From: Granulicella mallensis
Lineage (GTDB): Bacteria > Acidobacteriota > Terriglobia > Terriglobales > Acidobacteriaceae
Direction: 5' to 3'
Assembly (NCBI RefSeq): GCF_014203225.1
Contig: NZ_JACHIO010000023.1
Location: 1 to 64,000 of the forward strand
DNA length: 64,000 bases
Position numbers and translations under genes: made by a program. Positions 20,001 through 27,972 of the stretch are shown here, one piece after another. The notes under the pieces are model-generated. The model worked only from the letters and a program-made list of their open reading frames with translations. It ran no database searches and was not told the origin of the DNA. Numbering within the stretch: the stretch's first letter is position 1; each line of letters begins with the position of its first letter.

Positions 20001-20375
20001 CAGGCGCTCACCGTACGCCATGGCTATGAGTTCAACTACAAACTAGCTGCCATGCAGGCGGGAATCCATGCAGGAGAGATGCCGCTTGAGCATAGCTATG
20101 TCTCTGTCAAACCAGAGAACGTCGTGCTCACAGCTCTCAAGAAAGCGGAGGATAGCGATGGACTTATCTTCCGTGTCTATGAGTGGAAGGGCAAGGAAGA
20201 AGATCTAAAGATCCAGGTGCCACCGGGTGCCACGGATGCAACCGTAGTCAATCTGCTGGAAAAGCCAGAGGGAGATCCTATCCCTGTGGCTAACGGCGAG
20301 ATGCATGTTCCTATTCATCCCTACGAAATCCTCACGATTCGCGTCCACTATCCAAACCACGCCCAAGGGAAGTAA
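17040..20375 (+). CDS. secreted GH38 alpha-mannosidase
   Basis: This 1111-aa exo-acting, zinc-dependent alpha-mannosidase has a signal peptide (ACVLLSAGVAGLALAQ). The GH38 catalytic domain shows Zn ligands H279 and D281 (GNSHIDAAWLW), nucleophile D391 (WNPDSFGYN) and a further Zn histidine H483 (GDHGGGPT). A middle domain (about 580-680) and C-terminal GH38 beta domains (about 720-1100) follow. The family releases mannose from N-glycans or mannoproteins. GTG at 17040 is taken as start because AAGGGG precedes it by 6 nt; a TTG at 17025 is also open. Together with the downstream GH92 enzyme it would strip alpha-linked mannose in the periplasm or outside the cell. Confidence 0.93.
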   Translation: MTVSLLLKPISRSFACVLLSAGVAGLALAQSSPNSEKAMKSLSAHSQEVVTRLGGLSQLPPTSWKCHSGDVAHGEDQDLDDTSWKPLEVKTKPSEWSEYPKEALWCRSWIEVPETLHGYSLSGTRIWFNFHAAADDAMPEIIYFNGRRVALGEDLEPIVLFDKAKPGEKALVAVKLLQTTGTKYLQPASLKIDFAANRPNPEDFRSEILSAALLIPSLTSDDSSKVPGLDKTLEQVDLKALDSHDQQRFDTSLTQAQQSMNSLSASLKQFTFHLTGNSHIDAAWLWPWTETVDAVKRTFGTALQLMNEYPEYTYTQSAAQYNDWLAEKYPDMNDQIKQRIKDGRWEIVGGMWVEPDLNMPDGESQVRTLLIGKRWYQQHYGVDVRIGWNPDSFGYNWQLPQIYKKSGIDYFVTQKMSWNDTNHLPLKLFWWESPDGSKVLTYFPHGYDDKNLEPVHLSSDLVQARKDAPGMTEMMDLYGVGDHGGGPTRAMLDEGTHWAHASSIVPNFKFGTATAFFGNAESKLASESKTWNYDSIAKGYTSPDPVEGKISIPTWKDELYLEYHRGVFTTQADHKRNMRDSEEWALNAEKYASLAWLDGKTYPSTELTEAWKKITFNDFHDLAAGSGVGVIYKDAQRDFDQVHWATNEISQDALKTLVSRIDTSAAGKVPVVVFNPLAWERSGVFTVDVQMPEAVKGDISIVDNKNHVIPSEVLSHDASTGSYKLLVKADHVPSLGYTVLNAVPGKREFVSDLKASGLTLENTKVRVAIDAHTGCITSLYDKASKAEILAPGSCGNELEAFKDTPKNFDAWNIDPGTLDQPPTKLNTADSVEVVEKSPLRAVIRVTRTWQKSKFVQNIILYTGADQVEVENDIDWHETHVLLKSAFALKESSPKATYEIPYGTIERPTTRDNSWEKARFEVPALRWADLGSTAEGLSLINESKYGYDATGNILRLSLLRSPISPDPDADREHHHFSYALYPHSGDWKQALTVRHGYEFNYKLAAMQAGIHAGEMPLEHSYVSVKPENVVLTALKKAEDSDGLIFRVYEWKGKEEDLKIQVPPGATDATVVNLLEKPEGDPIPVANGEMHVPIHPYEILTIRVHYPNHAQGK

Positions 20376-20435
20376 AGCTGTAACGATTTCATCTGCCTTT
20401 TGCCCGAAATAAATGAGTCAACTGGAGGCACGAAA

Positions 20436-23400
20436 ATGTTTCTCGTCAGCCGTAAATCATTTTTCAAGTCAGTTCTCTTCTCTCTTATGGTTTGCACCAC
20501 TGCCAACGCATGGTTATCTGTTCATGCTCAATCTCAGCGCCGCAATCTGCCCGCCAGTGTTGCTGCACCCTCCAACGCCAAGAGCCTGGGACAACTCCCA
20601 GGCTCGCAGCCTCTCAATCTTTCCATCACCCTGCCCCTGCGGAACGTGGCACAACTCCAGACGCTGCTCCAGCAGCTTCACGATCCGGCCAGCCCGCAGT
20701 ATGGGAAGTACCTTACCGTCCAGCAGTTCACAGAACAGTTTGGCCCGACCGAGGCGGATTACAACAAAGTTGTTAGCTATGCCCAATCGAAGGGGATGAC
20801 CGTAACCCGCACCCATACAAACCGGATGCTGGTGAACGTAAGCGCTCCGGTCTCTGTGGTAAATCAAACCTTCGGAGTGAAGATAGGAACATATCATCAC
20901 CCCACAGAAAACCGGACCTTTTTCGCGCCGAACGTCGAACCTACCCTCGAGCCTGGATTGCCGATTCTGGATGTCCATGGTTTGAGCAACTACAACCAGC
21001 CTCGCTCGATGCTGAAGCTAGCCGATAGCCATGCGGCACAGAGCTTCACCACCGGCTCCGGGCCAAGCGGTCAGTTCCTCGGCAGCGATATGCGCGCCGC
21101 CTATGCTCCCGGAGTAACCCTGGATGGTTCCGGCCAGACGGTAGCACTTGTCGAACTGGGGCCCTATAACCTCAGCGACGTACAGGCCTACTACAGCACC
21201 ATCGGCCAGCAGCTCAAGGTGCCGATCTATAACGTGTTGCTAGGGGTAGATGGCATCTGCTCTGGAACACCGGCGACAAATGGTTGTGACGATGGTGAAG
21301 AGGTGATCGACATTGAACAGGCTACCTCGATGGCGCCCAATCTTTCCGCGCTGATCATCTATGAGACCAATGGACCGAACACCGATGCCCAGACAGCTTT
21401 CACACAAGCCGCTGAAGACGACATCGCAAAACAGATCAGCCTCTCCTTCGGTTGGGGTGGAACGCCAGCTACAGAGCCGGGCTACGAACAGGTCTTCATG
21501 GAGCTTCAAGCGCAGGGACAGAACGTATTCGTGTCCTCCGGCGACGCCGGTGCCGCAGTCGGCACGGTAGGTTATCCCGGCAACAGCCCGAACATCGTAG
21601 CGGTAGGCGGTACAGATCTTGTTACTTCAGGGCCGGGCGGAGTCTGGGTCTCTGAATCAGGATGGATAGGCAGTGGCGGCGGATGGAACACGCAGTCACC
21701 CATCCCGGCCTATCAGACTCCGGTTATCACCGGGCTGAACCAGGGATCGGCGAGCTTCCGCAATATTCCCGATGTTGCGATGGAAGCGAACCAGGATAAC
21801 TACTTCTGCGCGAACGGCACCTGCAGCAATGGAATCGGCGGCACAAGCCTCGCGGCACCGCGCTGGGCAGGATACCTTGCGCTGGCCAACGAACAGGCCA
21901 ATGGTCATCCGATCGGCTTCCTGAATACGACGGTCTATACCCTGGGCCAGTCGTCCGCCTACACAAGGCTCTTCCATGACATCACGACAGGCAACAACTT
22001 CAACAGCAGCAGCCCCAGCCTGTTTTCCGCAACGACGGGATACGACCTGGTCACCGGATGGGGTTCTCCCAACGGGCAGACCATGCTGGATACACTCGCT
22101 CCGGTAAATGCCTCCAGCCCGAACTTCAGCCTCTCTGCTACACCTTCCAAAATCGAGTTGAAGCCAGGAGAGACAAGCCAGGCAACGATCACCGTAGTCC
22201 CCACGAATAGCTTCAACGGAGCCGTCAATCTCGCGGTAACGATTCTTGGTGCGCCTGCGGGAGTGACAGCTACTCTTAGTCCCTCTTCCATCACTGGGAC
22301 CGGTTCGTCGACGCTGAACATCACAACGACAAGCGCGGCTCCAGCGGGAAATATCCTGATCGAGATCTCTGGCAGCAGTGAAGGAATCTCACAGTCGGCT
22401 TATATCTCGCTGGGCCTGCCGGACTTCGGATTAAAGGTCTCACCCACTACTCTCTACATCAACCAGGATGACTTTACGACGGCGTCGGTGACTACGGCTT
22501 CAGAAAACGGCTTTGACGGCAACGTAAAACTCTCGCTCAACGCCGCTCTTCCAACAGGAGTACAGGGCAAGATCTTCAAAAGCGGAAAGCAAGGCAATAG
22601 CACGCTGATTCTGACTGCCGACAGCAAGGCGCTGACGGGGATCGGCAACATGGTCTCTGTCGGTGCACAGTCTGGCAGTATCTCGCAGAGCTTCTCTGCC
22701 GTATCCCTTGCTGTCAATGCCGGAACAGGTAGAAGAGGAACGGGTGTTCCAGTCGATCTATCGTCGGCTTACAACGTGGATAGCTTCTATAGCGATGGCA
22801 CCAACTTCACAACGCAGGGCGGGCTGGCAGGGTTTGCCTTCTCGTCGAACCTGCTCACTCCATCGCGTGTTCTGAATGGCGTTCAATTCAACTTCGGCAA
22901 AGCCAATGTAGCGAATGCCGTTGCCGGTGCAGGACAGATCATCACTCTCCCCGAAGGCCGCTTTGCCACACTGCAGTTGTTGGCATCAGGCATCAATGGC
23001 AATCAAGCGTCGCAACCCATCGTTGTCACCTACACCGATGGGACAACTTCCAAGTTCACCCAGAGCTTCAGCGATTGGTTCTCCCCTTCGAACAACCTCG
23101 GAGAGGCAGAAGCCGTAGCCATGCCCTATCGCAACATAGCGAGCGGCACACAAGACGACCGGCCCTTCAATCTGTATGGATACACCTTCCTTTTGGACAA
23201 CACGAAGCACGTGAAGAGCCTAACCCTGCCTTCCGATTCGAGTGTCATCGTGTTGGCGGCAACCCTGGCTAACCCCTATCTGGGGACCCAGGTCAATCTA
23301 GCCAGTGCATTCAACGCAACTGGGCTTTATACAGACGGAACCTCCTTTGACGGCAGCGGCGGCATTGACGCTGGCGGCACGGCCTATTCAGCAAACCTGC

Positions 23401-23894
23401 TGGGCGTTCAAAGTGGTCCGGCGAGCGTGGCCATCAACGGAATCAAGTACAACCTCGCAGCCGCCAACCAACCGAACATTGTGTTCGGCGCTGGCACCGC
23501 AATCACTCTGCCTGCCGGACACTTCAACCAGCTCCGTCTGCTGGGAACCGGAGTCCAGGGAGCCGAGACAGATCAATCGGTCATCGTCACCTACACCGAC
23601 GGATCAAGAGAGAAGAAGACACTGCAGCAGACGCTCACGCAGAGTTTCAGCGACTGGTTCTCGCCAGGCTCGTTCCCCAACGAATACAGGGTGTTCGCCA
23701 TGCCCTATCGCGATCTGTCGGATGGCACGCAGGATGACCGGACCTTCAACCTCTACCAGTACATCCTGCCGCTCGATGCCGGAAAAGCCATCCAGTCCAT
23801 CGAGTTGCCGAACAATCGCGATGTAATCACGCTGGCCATCACCCTGCTCTCTGACGAGGAGGCGTCGTCCTGGCCATTTCGTAACAACTATTAG
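20436..23894 (+). CDS. secreted S53 (pro-kumamolisin) protease with Ig-like and duplicated C-terminal domains
   Basis: This 1152-aa predicted extracellular acid protease starts with a signal peptide (SVLFSLMVCTTANAWLSVHA). A pro-kumamolisin domain (about 55-190) and the S53 domain (about 205-560) follow, with E288 and D292 in GEEVIDIE, D370 in SSGDAGAA, S471 in IGGTSLAAP, and FHDITTG plus GYDLVTGWG near the Ca site. After an Ig-like domain (about 565-710) comes a domain of about 190 aa in two tandem copies (about 715-915 and 920-1140), each containing SFSDWFSP, MPYR and DGTQDDR-type motifs. The start is set by GGAGG 7 nt before ATG 20436. It is probably co-transcribed with the GH38 gene (60-nt gap) and suited to attack the peptide part of glycoproteins. 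Confidence 0.9.
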   Translation: MFLVSRKSFFKSVLFSLMVCTTANAWLSVHAQSQRRNLPASVAAPSNAKSLGQLPGSQPLNLSITLPLRNVAQLQTLLQQLHDPASPQYGKYLTVQQFTEQFGPTEADYNKVVSYAQSKGMTVTRTHTNRMLVNVSAPVSVVNQTFGVKIGTYHHPTENRTFFAPNVEPTLEPGLPILDVHGLSNYNQPRSMLKLADSHAAQSFTTGSGPSGQFLGSDMRAAYAPGVTLDGSGQTVALVELGPYNLSDVQAYYSTIGQQLKVPIYNVLLGVDGICSGTPATNGCDDGEEVIDIEQATSMAPNLSALIIYETNGPNTDAQTAFTQAAEDDIAKQISLSFGWGGTPATEPGYEQVFMELQAQGQNVFVSSGDAGAAVGTVGYPGNSPNIVAVGGTDLVTSGPGGVWVSESGWIGSGGGWNTQSPIPAYQTPVITGLNQGSASFRNIPDVAMEANQDNYFCANGTCSNGIGGTSLAAPRWAGYLALANEQANGHPIGFLNTTVYTLGQSSAYTRLFHDITTGNNFNSSSPSLFSATTGYDLVTGWGSPNGQTMLDTLAPVNASSPNFSLSATPSKIELKPGETSQATITVVPTNSFNGAVNLAVTILGAPAGVTATLSPSSITGTGSSTLNITTTSAAPAGNILIEISGSSEGISQSAYISLGLPDFGLKVSPTTLYINQDDFTTASVTTASENGFDGNVKLSLNAALPTGVQGKIFKSGKQGNSTLILTADSKALTGIGNMVSVGAQSGSISQSFSAVSLAVNAGTGRRGTGVPVDLSSAYNVDSFYSDGTNFTTQGGLAGFAFSSNLLTPSRVLNGVQFNFGKANVANAVAGAGQIITLPEGRFATLQLLASGINGNQASQPIVVTYTDGTTSKFTQSFSDWFSPSNNLGEAEAVAMPYRNIASGTQDDRPFNLYGYTFLLDNTKHVKSLTLPSDSSVIVLAATLANPYLGTQVNLASAFNATGLYTDGTSFDGSGGIDAGGTAYSANLLGVQSGPASVAINGIKYNLAAANQPNIVFGAGTAITLPAGHFNQLRLLGTGVQGAETDQSVIVTYTDGSREKKTLQQTLTQSFSDWFSPGSFPNEYRVFAMPYRDLSDGTQDDRTFNLYQYILPLDAGKAIQSIELPNNRDVITLAITLLSDEEASSWPFRNNY

Positions 23895-23910
23895 TCGATT
23901 GCGATTCGTC

Positions 23911-23962
23911 TCTGCTCCGGACCGTCAGGGCTTATTCGTGAACCCTGAAAGTCCGGAGCAGA
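23911..23962 (+). terminator. 18-bp hairpin after the second S53 gene
   Basis: The arms are 23911-23930 and 23943-23962. TCTGCTCCGGAC pairs with GTCCGGAGCAGA, a 2-nt mismatch follows, then TCAGGG pairs with CCCTGA, around a 12-nt loop. It lies 16 nt past the stop and lacks a U tract. Likely terminator or mRNA 3'-end stabiliser. Confidence 0.65.
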
Positions 23963-23986
23963 TGTCGCGATAAGCTATGGAAGAGA

Positions 23987-24006
23987 CCTGAGAATCCATT
24001 CTCAGG
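23987..24006. promoter_or_regulatory. 20-bp inverted repeat in the GH92 leader
   Basis: CCTGAGAAT (23987-23995) and ATTCTCAGG (23998-24006) form a 9+2+9 palindrome 24 nt before the GH92 start codon. It could be a repressor operator or a leader hairpin. It shares the 8-mer TCTCAGGA with the end of the repeat array at 13206, which may be chance. Confidence 0.4.
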
Positions 24007-24030
24007 AAAGGTAGTGGAGAGCAAGATCAG

Positions 24031-26442
24031 ATGACTTTGTTGAATGTTCGTAGTGTTGTATTGGGTGTTATAGCTATAGCTGCTGTAGCCGGTATCAGCG
24101 AAGGGCAGACGCAGGGACCGGTCTCCCTGGTAAATCCACTGATTGGAACCACTGCCGGAGGAAATGTGTTTCCCGGCGCGACCCTGCCCTTCGGCATGGT
24201 GCAGTTCAGTCCTGAGGCCAGTCCAGTTAAGCCGACTGGGATGATTGCCGCTCCCGGCGGCTATGAATACAAGGCAACACAGATAAGAGGTTTCAGCCTT
24301 ACCAACGTGGAAGGATGGGGCTGCGCCGGAGGATCGGGAGATATTCCCTTGATGCCCATTACAGAAGACGTTAAGGAATCACCCTCTTCGGACTTCAGAC
24401 ATGCCTACGCCTCTGGCTTCAGCCACTCCAAAGAGATCGCACATCCTGGCTATTACCACGTGGACTTAGACAACGGTGTGGGCGTCGACCTTACCGCCTC
24501 CGTGCACTCCGGCTCTGCTCTCTTCCACTTCCCTCAAGGTTCAGCCGCAACCGTTTTGATTCGCACCTCGGACTCCGAGGTAGGCTCTACAGATGCCCAT
24601 ACCTCTGTAGACGCAAAGGCCCGCACCGTCTCAGGCTCGGTTACAAGCGGTAACTTCTGCGGGTACATCGACAAGGTAGATCAACGCAGCTACTACACGG
24701 TCTACTTCGTGGCTCAGTTCGACCAACCCATTCTTCAATCAGGCACCTGGCAGAATGCAAAGCTGACACCCGATAGCCAGGAAGCTTCAGGCGGAACTGG
24801 ATATGGACAGAAAGGCTTTCCTGAAAAGGGACAAGGGTCGGGAGCCTGGATCAGCTTCGATCCTGCACAGGCAAAGCAGGTGCATGTTCGGGTTGGCATC
24901 TCTTACGTCAGCGAAGCCGATGCGCGGGAGAATTTGAAAGCGGAGAATCCTGAAGGAATGACCTTCGAGGCTTTGCGCGAGAAGGCCGAGGCTGCCTGGA
25001 ATCAGAAGCTGAACCAGATTGAGATTGAGGGTGGAACGAAGGATCAGCAGACGATCTTCACCACGGCGCTCTATCACTCCTTGATGACACCAACTATCGC
25101 CAGCGACGTGAACGGAAAGTATCGCGGCATGGATGGACAGGTCCACGAGGTAGCCAAAGGACAACGCGCGCAGTACGCAAACTTCTCGGGATGGGATGTC
25201 TACCGCTCGCAGCTCCAGTTGCTGACGTGGCTCGACCCGGCTCTAGGCAGCGACATCGCACAGAGCCTCCTGAATCAGGCACAAGCGAGCGACGGAACGT
25301 GGGATCGCTGGACACACAACTCCGGCGCCACGCATGTGATGAACGGAGATCCTGCAGCTCCCGCGCTGGCCGATATCTGGGCCTTTGGCGGTCACGGGTT
25401 CGATGCTCATACCTCACTTGATCTGCTGGTCCGCGCGGCAGAGCAACCGACCAAGGCCGATCTAAGCGATGCGGGCTGCCCTGTTGAATGTGCTGGAGAA
25501 CGCCCCGGCCTCGACCAGTGGCTCAAGCTGCACTACATCCCCGTGGGCGCTCCAGCATGGGGGCCGACAGCAGACACGCTGGAGGATGTTACGGCTGAGT
25601 TCGGTATCTCCTCCCTCGCTCGCCGCCTGGGCGAGAAAGAGATTGCCGATCGCTTTGCCAAGCGTGCCGAATATTGGCGCAATCTATGGAACCCCCATGC
25701 CACTCCAGAAGGAGGCTACTTCCAGAATCGGAATGCCGATGGAACATGGGCTCTGGTAAAAGACGACAACGATAAAGCCGCACATCCTTTTGTTCCCTCC
25801 ACCGAAGATGGCTTCGTAGAAGGCACCGCCGCTCAATACGTCTGGATGGTGCCCTTCAATGTGCGCGGCCTGTTTGATGTGATGGGTGGCAACCAAAAAG
25901 CTACCGCTCGGCTGGATGCATTCTTCTACGACGCGAAAGGTGCCCCTGCTGTAACAAACGCTGGGCCGCTACATGCCGAGTTGAATAATGAACCTTCGAT
26001 CGAAACACCCTGGCTTTATGATTTTGCCGGCCAGCCCTGGAAGACGCAGCAGCTAGTCCAAACGGTACTGGCCCATGTATGGAAGAACGCTCCCGATGGC
26101 ATTCCAGGAAACGACGATCTTGGAGAGATGTCCTCCTGGGCTGTATTTGCATCCCTGGGTCTATATCCGGAGATTCCCGGCCGGGCGGAGTTGCTATTGG
26201 GTAGCCCGATCTTTACAAAAGCCGTGGTGCACCGGGCCGCTGGAGACATCATCATTCATGCGCCTGCGGCGAATCCAGAGGCACTCTACGTAACAGCCCT
26301 GAAGGTCGACGGCAAAGCCCAGACAAAGCCCTGGCTGCCTGAGACCTTTGCTCTTCATGGCGGAACGTTGGATTTCGATCTATCGGCCACACCGAACAAG
26401 AGCTGGGGTGCGAATCCAAAGGATCAGCCACCCTCCTTCTGA
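24031..26442 (+). CDS. secreted GH92 family alpha-mannosidase
   Basis: This 803-aa Ca-dependent exo-alpha-mannosidase has a signal peptide (VVLGVIAIAAVAGISEG). The N-terminal beta domain (about 28-260) starts with the family signature NPLIGTTAGGNVFPGATLPFG. The (alpha/alpha)6 catalytic domain (about 290-760) shows ALYHSLMTP, GWDVYRSQLQLL and GNDDLGEMSSW, with likely catalytic acid E699. The C-terminal strands include LGSPIFTKAVVH. Family members act on alpha-1,2/1,3/1,6 mannose of high-mannose glycans and fungal mannans. It ends the plus-strand glycan locus. ATG 24031 has a GTGGAGAG-type Shine-Dalgarno and an inverted repeat (23987-24006) upstream. Confidence 0.93.
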   Translation: MTLLNVRSVVLGVIAIAAVAGISEGQTQGPVSLVNPLIGTTAGGNVFPGATLPFGMVQFSPEASPVKPTGMIAAPGGYEYKATQIRGFSLTNVEGWGCAGGSGDIPLMPITEDVKESPSSDFRHAYASGFSHSKEIAHPGYYHVDLDNGVGVDLTASVHSGSALFHFPQGSAATVLIRTSDSEVGSTDAHTSVDAKARTVSGSVTSGNFCGYIDKVDQRSYYTVYFVAQFDQPILQSGTWQNAKLTPDSQEASGGTGYGQKGFPEKGQGSGAWISFDPAQAKQVHVRVGISYVSEADARENLKAENPEGMTFEALREKAEAAWNQKLNQIEIEGGTKDQQTIFTTALYHSLMTPTIASDVNGKYRGMDGQVHEVAKGQRAQYANFSGWDVYRSQLQLLTWLDPALGSDIAQSLLNQAQASDGTWDRWTHNSGATHVMNGDPAAPALADIWAFGGHGFDAHTSLDLLVRAAEQPTKADLSDAGCPVECAGERPGLDQWLKLHYIPVGAPAWGPTADTLEDVTAEFGISSLARRLGEKEIADRFAKRAEYWRNLWNPHATPEGGYFQNRNADGTWALVKDDNDKAAHPFVPSTEDGFVEGTAAQYVWMVPFNVRGLFDVMGGNQKATARLDAFFYDAKGAPAVTNAGPLHAELNNEPSIETPWLYDFAGQPWKTQQLVQTVLAHVWKNAPDGIPGNDDLGEMSSWAVFASLGLYPEIPGRAELLLGSPIFTKAVVHRAAGDIIIHAPAANPEALYVTALKVDGKAQTKPWLPETFALHGGTLDFDLSATPNKSWGANPKDQPPSF

Positions 26443-26481
26443 TTTACACATCTAGATTCAGATCTGCCGATCAAGCACATG

Positions 26482-26516
26482 GGCCGCGTACGCAAGAAGA
26501 GTTTGCGTACGCGGCC
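26482..26516. terminator. 14-bp perfect hairpin between convergent genes
   Basis: GGCCGCGTACGCAA (26482-26495) pairs exactly with 26503-26516 around a 7-nt loop. It lies 39 nt past the GH92 stop and 30 nt before the stop of the opposing gene, followed on the plus strand by TGTGTACTTAAAAG. Probably a bidirectional terminator. Confidence 0.75.
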
Positions 26517-26546
26517 TGTGTACTTAAAAGAATAACGAGTATCTAG

Positions 26547-27032
26547 TTATGAATTTGACGAAGGCATAGCCGACAAGGCCTCAGCTCGACTGGCGATCTC
26601 ACGTCCGGCAGGTGTATCCAATGGAATTGGATTCGGAGCGCGGCATCGAGGACACGAAAGCACTGGGGCAACAGCACTGTAGAGCTTCGCTGTATTCCGT
26701 GCTCCTGGCCCGAAAAACCACTGTCTACCGCGAATGTAGGGCATGGAGACGGTATAGCAATTACGACAGATATACGGCTCTTTCACCTGCCGTTCAGGGT
26801 TTCGGAAGGCAAAGATCAGCGCGAGTATCCAACCGATGACCGTCCATCCCAGGAATAGATTGGCGAGAAAGATTCTCCCTGCCCCTGAACGGTGCCGAAA
26901 CAAGGCCACCCAGGTAGGAAGAAAAGTTAAAACGACCACCGAGATTAAATATGGAACAAAGAGGATCTGCTTCAGCGGAGAAAGCGGATGCGAGTACGGA
27001 GGAATGTGAGTCTGTCCCGTCAGCAAGAACAT
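26547..27032 (-). CDS. small membrane protein of the superinfection-immunity family with zinc-ribbon-like cysteines
   Basis: The 161-aa protein has two TM segments (ILFVPYLISVVVLTFLPTWVALF and IFLANLFLGWTVIGWILALIFAF). The NLFLGWT-IGW signature is typical of the Imm_superinfect family (phage T4 Imm-like), which is widespread in bacterial chromosomes and not phage-specific there. The cytoplasmic tail has two CxxC pairs (CRNC and CPRC) that could bind zinc. Function is unknown; it is not evidence of a prophage. It is convergent with the GH92 gene. The 27033-27162 gap upstream shows no clear promoter. Confidence 0.7.
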   Translation of the reverse strand: MFLLTGQTHIPPYSHPLSPLKQILFVPYLISVVVLTFLPTWVALFRHRSGAGRIFLANLFLGWTVIGWILALIFAFRNPERQVKEPYICRNCYTVSMPYIRGRQWFFGPGARNTAKLYSAVAPVLSCPRCRAPNPIPLDTPAGREIASRAEALSAMPSSNS

Positions 27033-27162
27033 GCCAGCCCCTTCTTGATGCTCCCTTCTTAAAGTATCGGAGTTTTCTTGCTAGAGGGAAGGCTGCTGCT
27101 TCTTGTGGAGTCTCCCGAATCGGCCTGCGCAGGCGATGTCTACATTCCTATCTTTACTCCAG

Positions 27163-27972
27163 TCAACGGGTTGGCACAGCTAACACCTGCGATAGAAGCC
27201 AGTGAAATAATTCGGGCTCTGCGTAGGCCTTGTCCCAGATCTCGTGCCCTGCCCCTGGATATTCTGTATATCGAAAATCCGAGTGAGACTCTTTGAGAGC
27301 CACGGCCATCTGCCGAGACTCTTCTACCGATACAACCGGATCGGCGCTGCCGTGGAAGAACCACACAGGGGTCTTGCCGATACGGCGAGCGGTTTCGGCA
27401 TAGGGATCTGCAATGGCAGGATCAGCCGCTACTGACACGCGTGCATCGGGCACTTTAGGCGGGCCATGAATCCCTCCGCAGATAGGAACGAAGGCCGCAA
27501 ATCGCCCCGGATATTGGGCCGCCATCTCCCAGACACCAAATCCTCCCATCGAAATCCCCGTGAGATAGATGCGTGTTCTATCGCCATGAAACTCATGAAC
27601 AGAAGCATCCAGCTCGGCCAGAACCATCTTCTGCATAGCCGGAACTACCCACTTCTTATCCTTGCCACACTGTGGCATCACAACGATAAAAGGAAAGCGG
27701 TCCCGGTCGATGCGGATGGCATGCGCTATACCGAAGTCGCCCGGCTGTAAGCCGTCGTCGCCACGCTGACTTACCGAGTGCAAAAACAGAATCACCGGCC
27801 ATGATTTCTTTTTATCGAAGTCAGCCGGAAGATAGACCTGATATCGATAGGTTTGCCCATCTATATTGATGGACCTATCCAGAAAACCGGTGTCCCCTTT
27901 CGCAAATGCGAAAGGAGACACCGCAAACAAAACGGCAGCGACAACGGCAACTCGGAGTCCAGAGAGAGTCAT
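27163..27972 (-). CDS. secreted alpha/beta-hydrolase (esterase/peptidase-like)
   Basis: The 269-aa protein has a signal peptide (VAVVAAVLFAVSPFAFA) and an alpha/beta-hydrolase fold. The oxyanion-loop region is LFLHSVSQRGDDG, the nucleophile elbow GISMGGFG carries S141, the acid is D211 (HGSADPVV) and the base H243 (GAGHEIW). It resembles LpqC/PHB-depolymerase-like or feruloyl-esterase-like enzymes that remove ester groups from polysaccharides; exact substrate unknown. Its ATG overlaps the TAA of the preceding gene (TAATG), so it is the last gene of the ribokinase operon. Deacylation of the imported glycan before transport is plausible inference. Confidence 0.8.
   Translation of the reverse strand: MTLSGLRVAVVAAVLFAVSPFAFAKGDTGFLDRSINIDGQTYRYQVYLPADFDKKKSWPVILFLHSVSQRGDDGLQPGDFGIAHAIRIDRDRFPFIVVMPQCGKDKKWVVPAMQKMVLAELDASVHEFHGDRTRIYLTGISMGGFGVWEMAAQYPGRFAAFVPICGGIHGPPKVPDARVSVAADPAIADPYAETARRIGKTPVWFFHGSADPVVSVEESRQMAVALKESHSDFRYTEYPGAGHEIWDKAYAEPELFHWLLSQVLAVPTR

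Noticed and set aside
26547-27032. Prophage remnant or phage-exclusion gene
   Set aside because: The superinfection-immunity fold is common in chromosomes, and no integrase, structural gene or att repeat is nearby.
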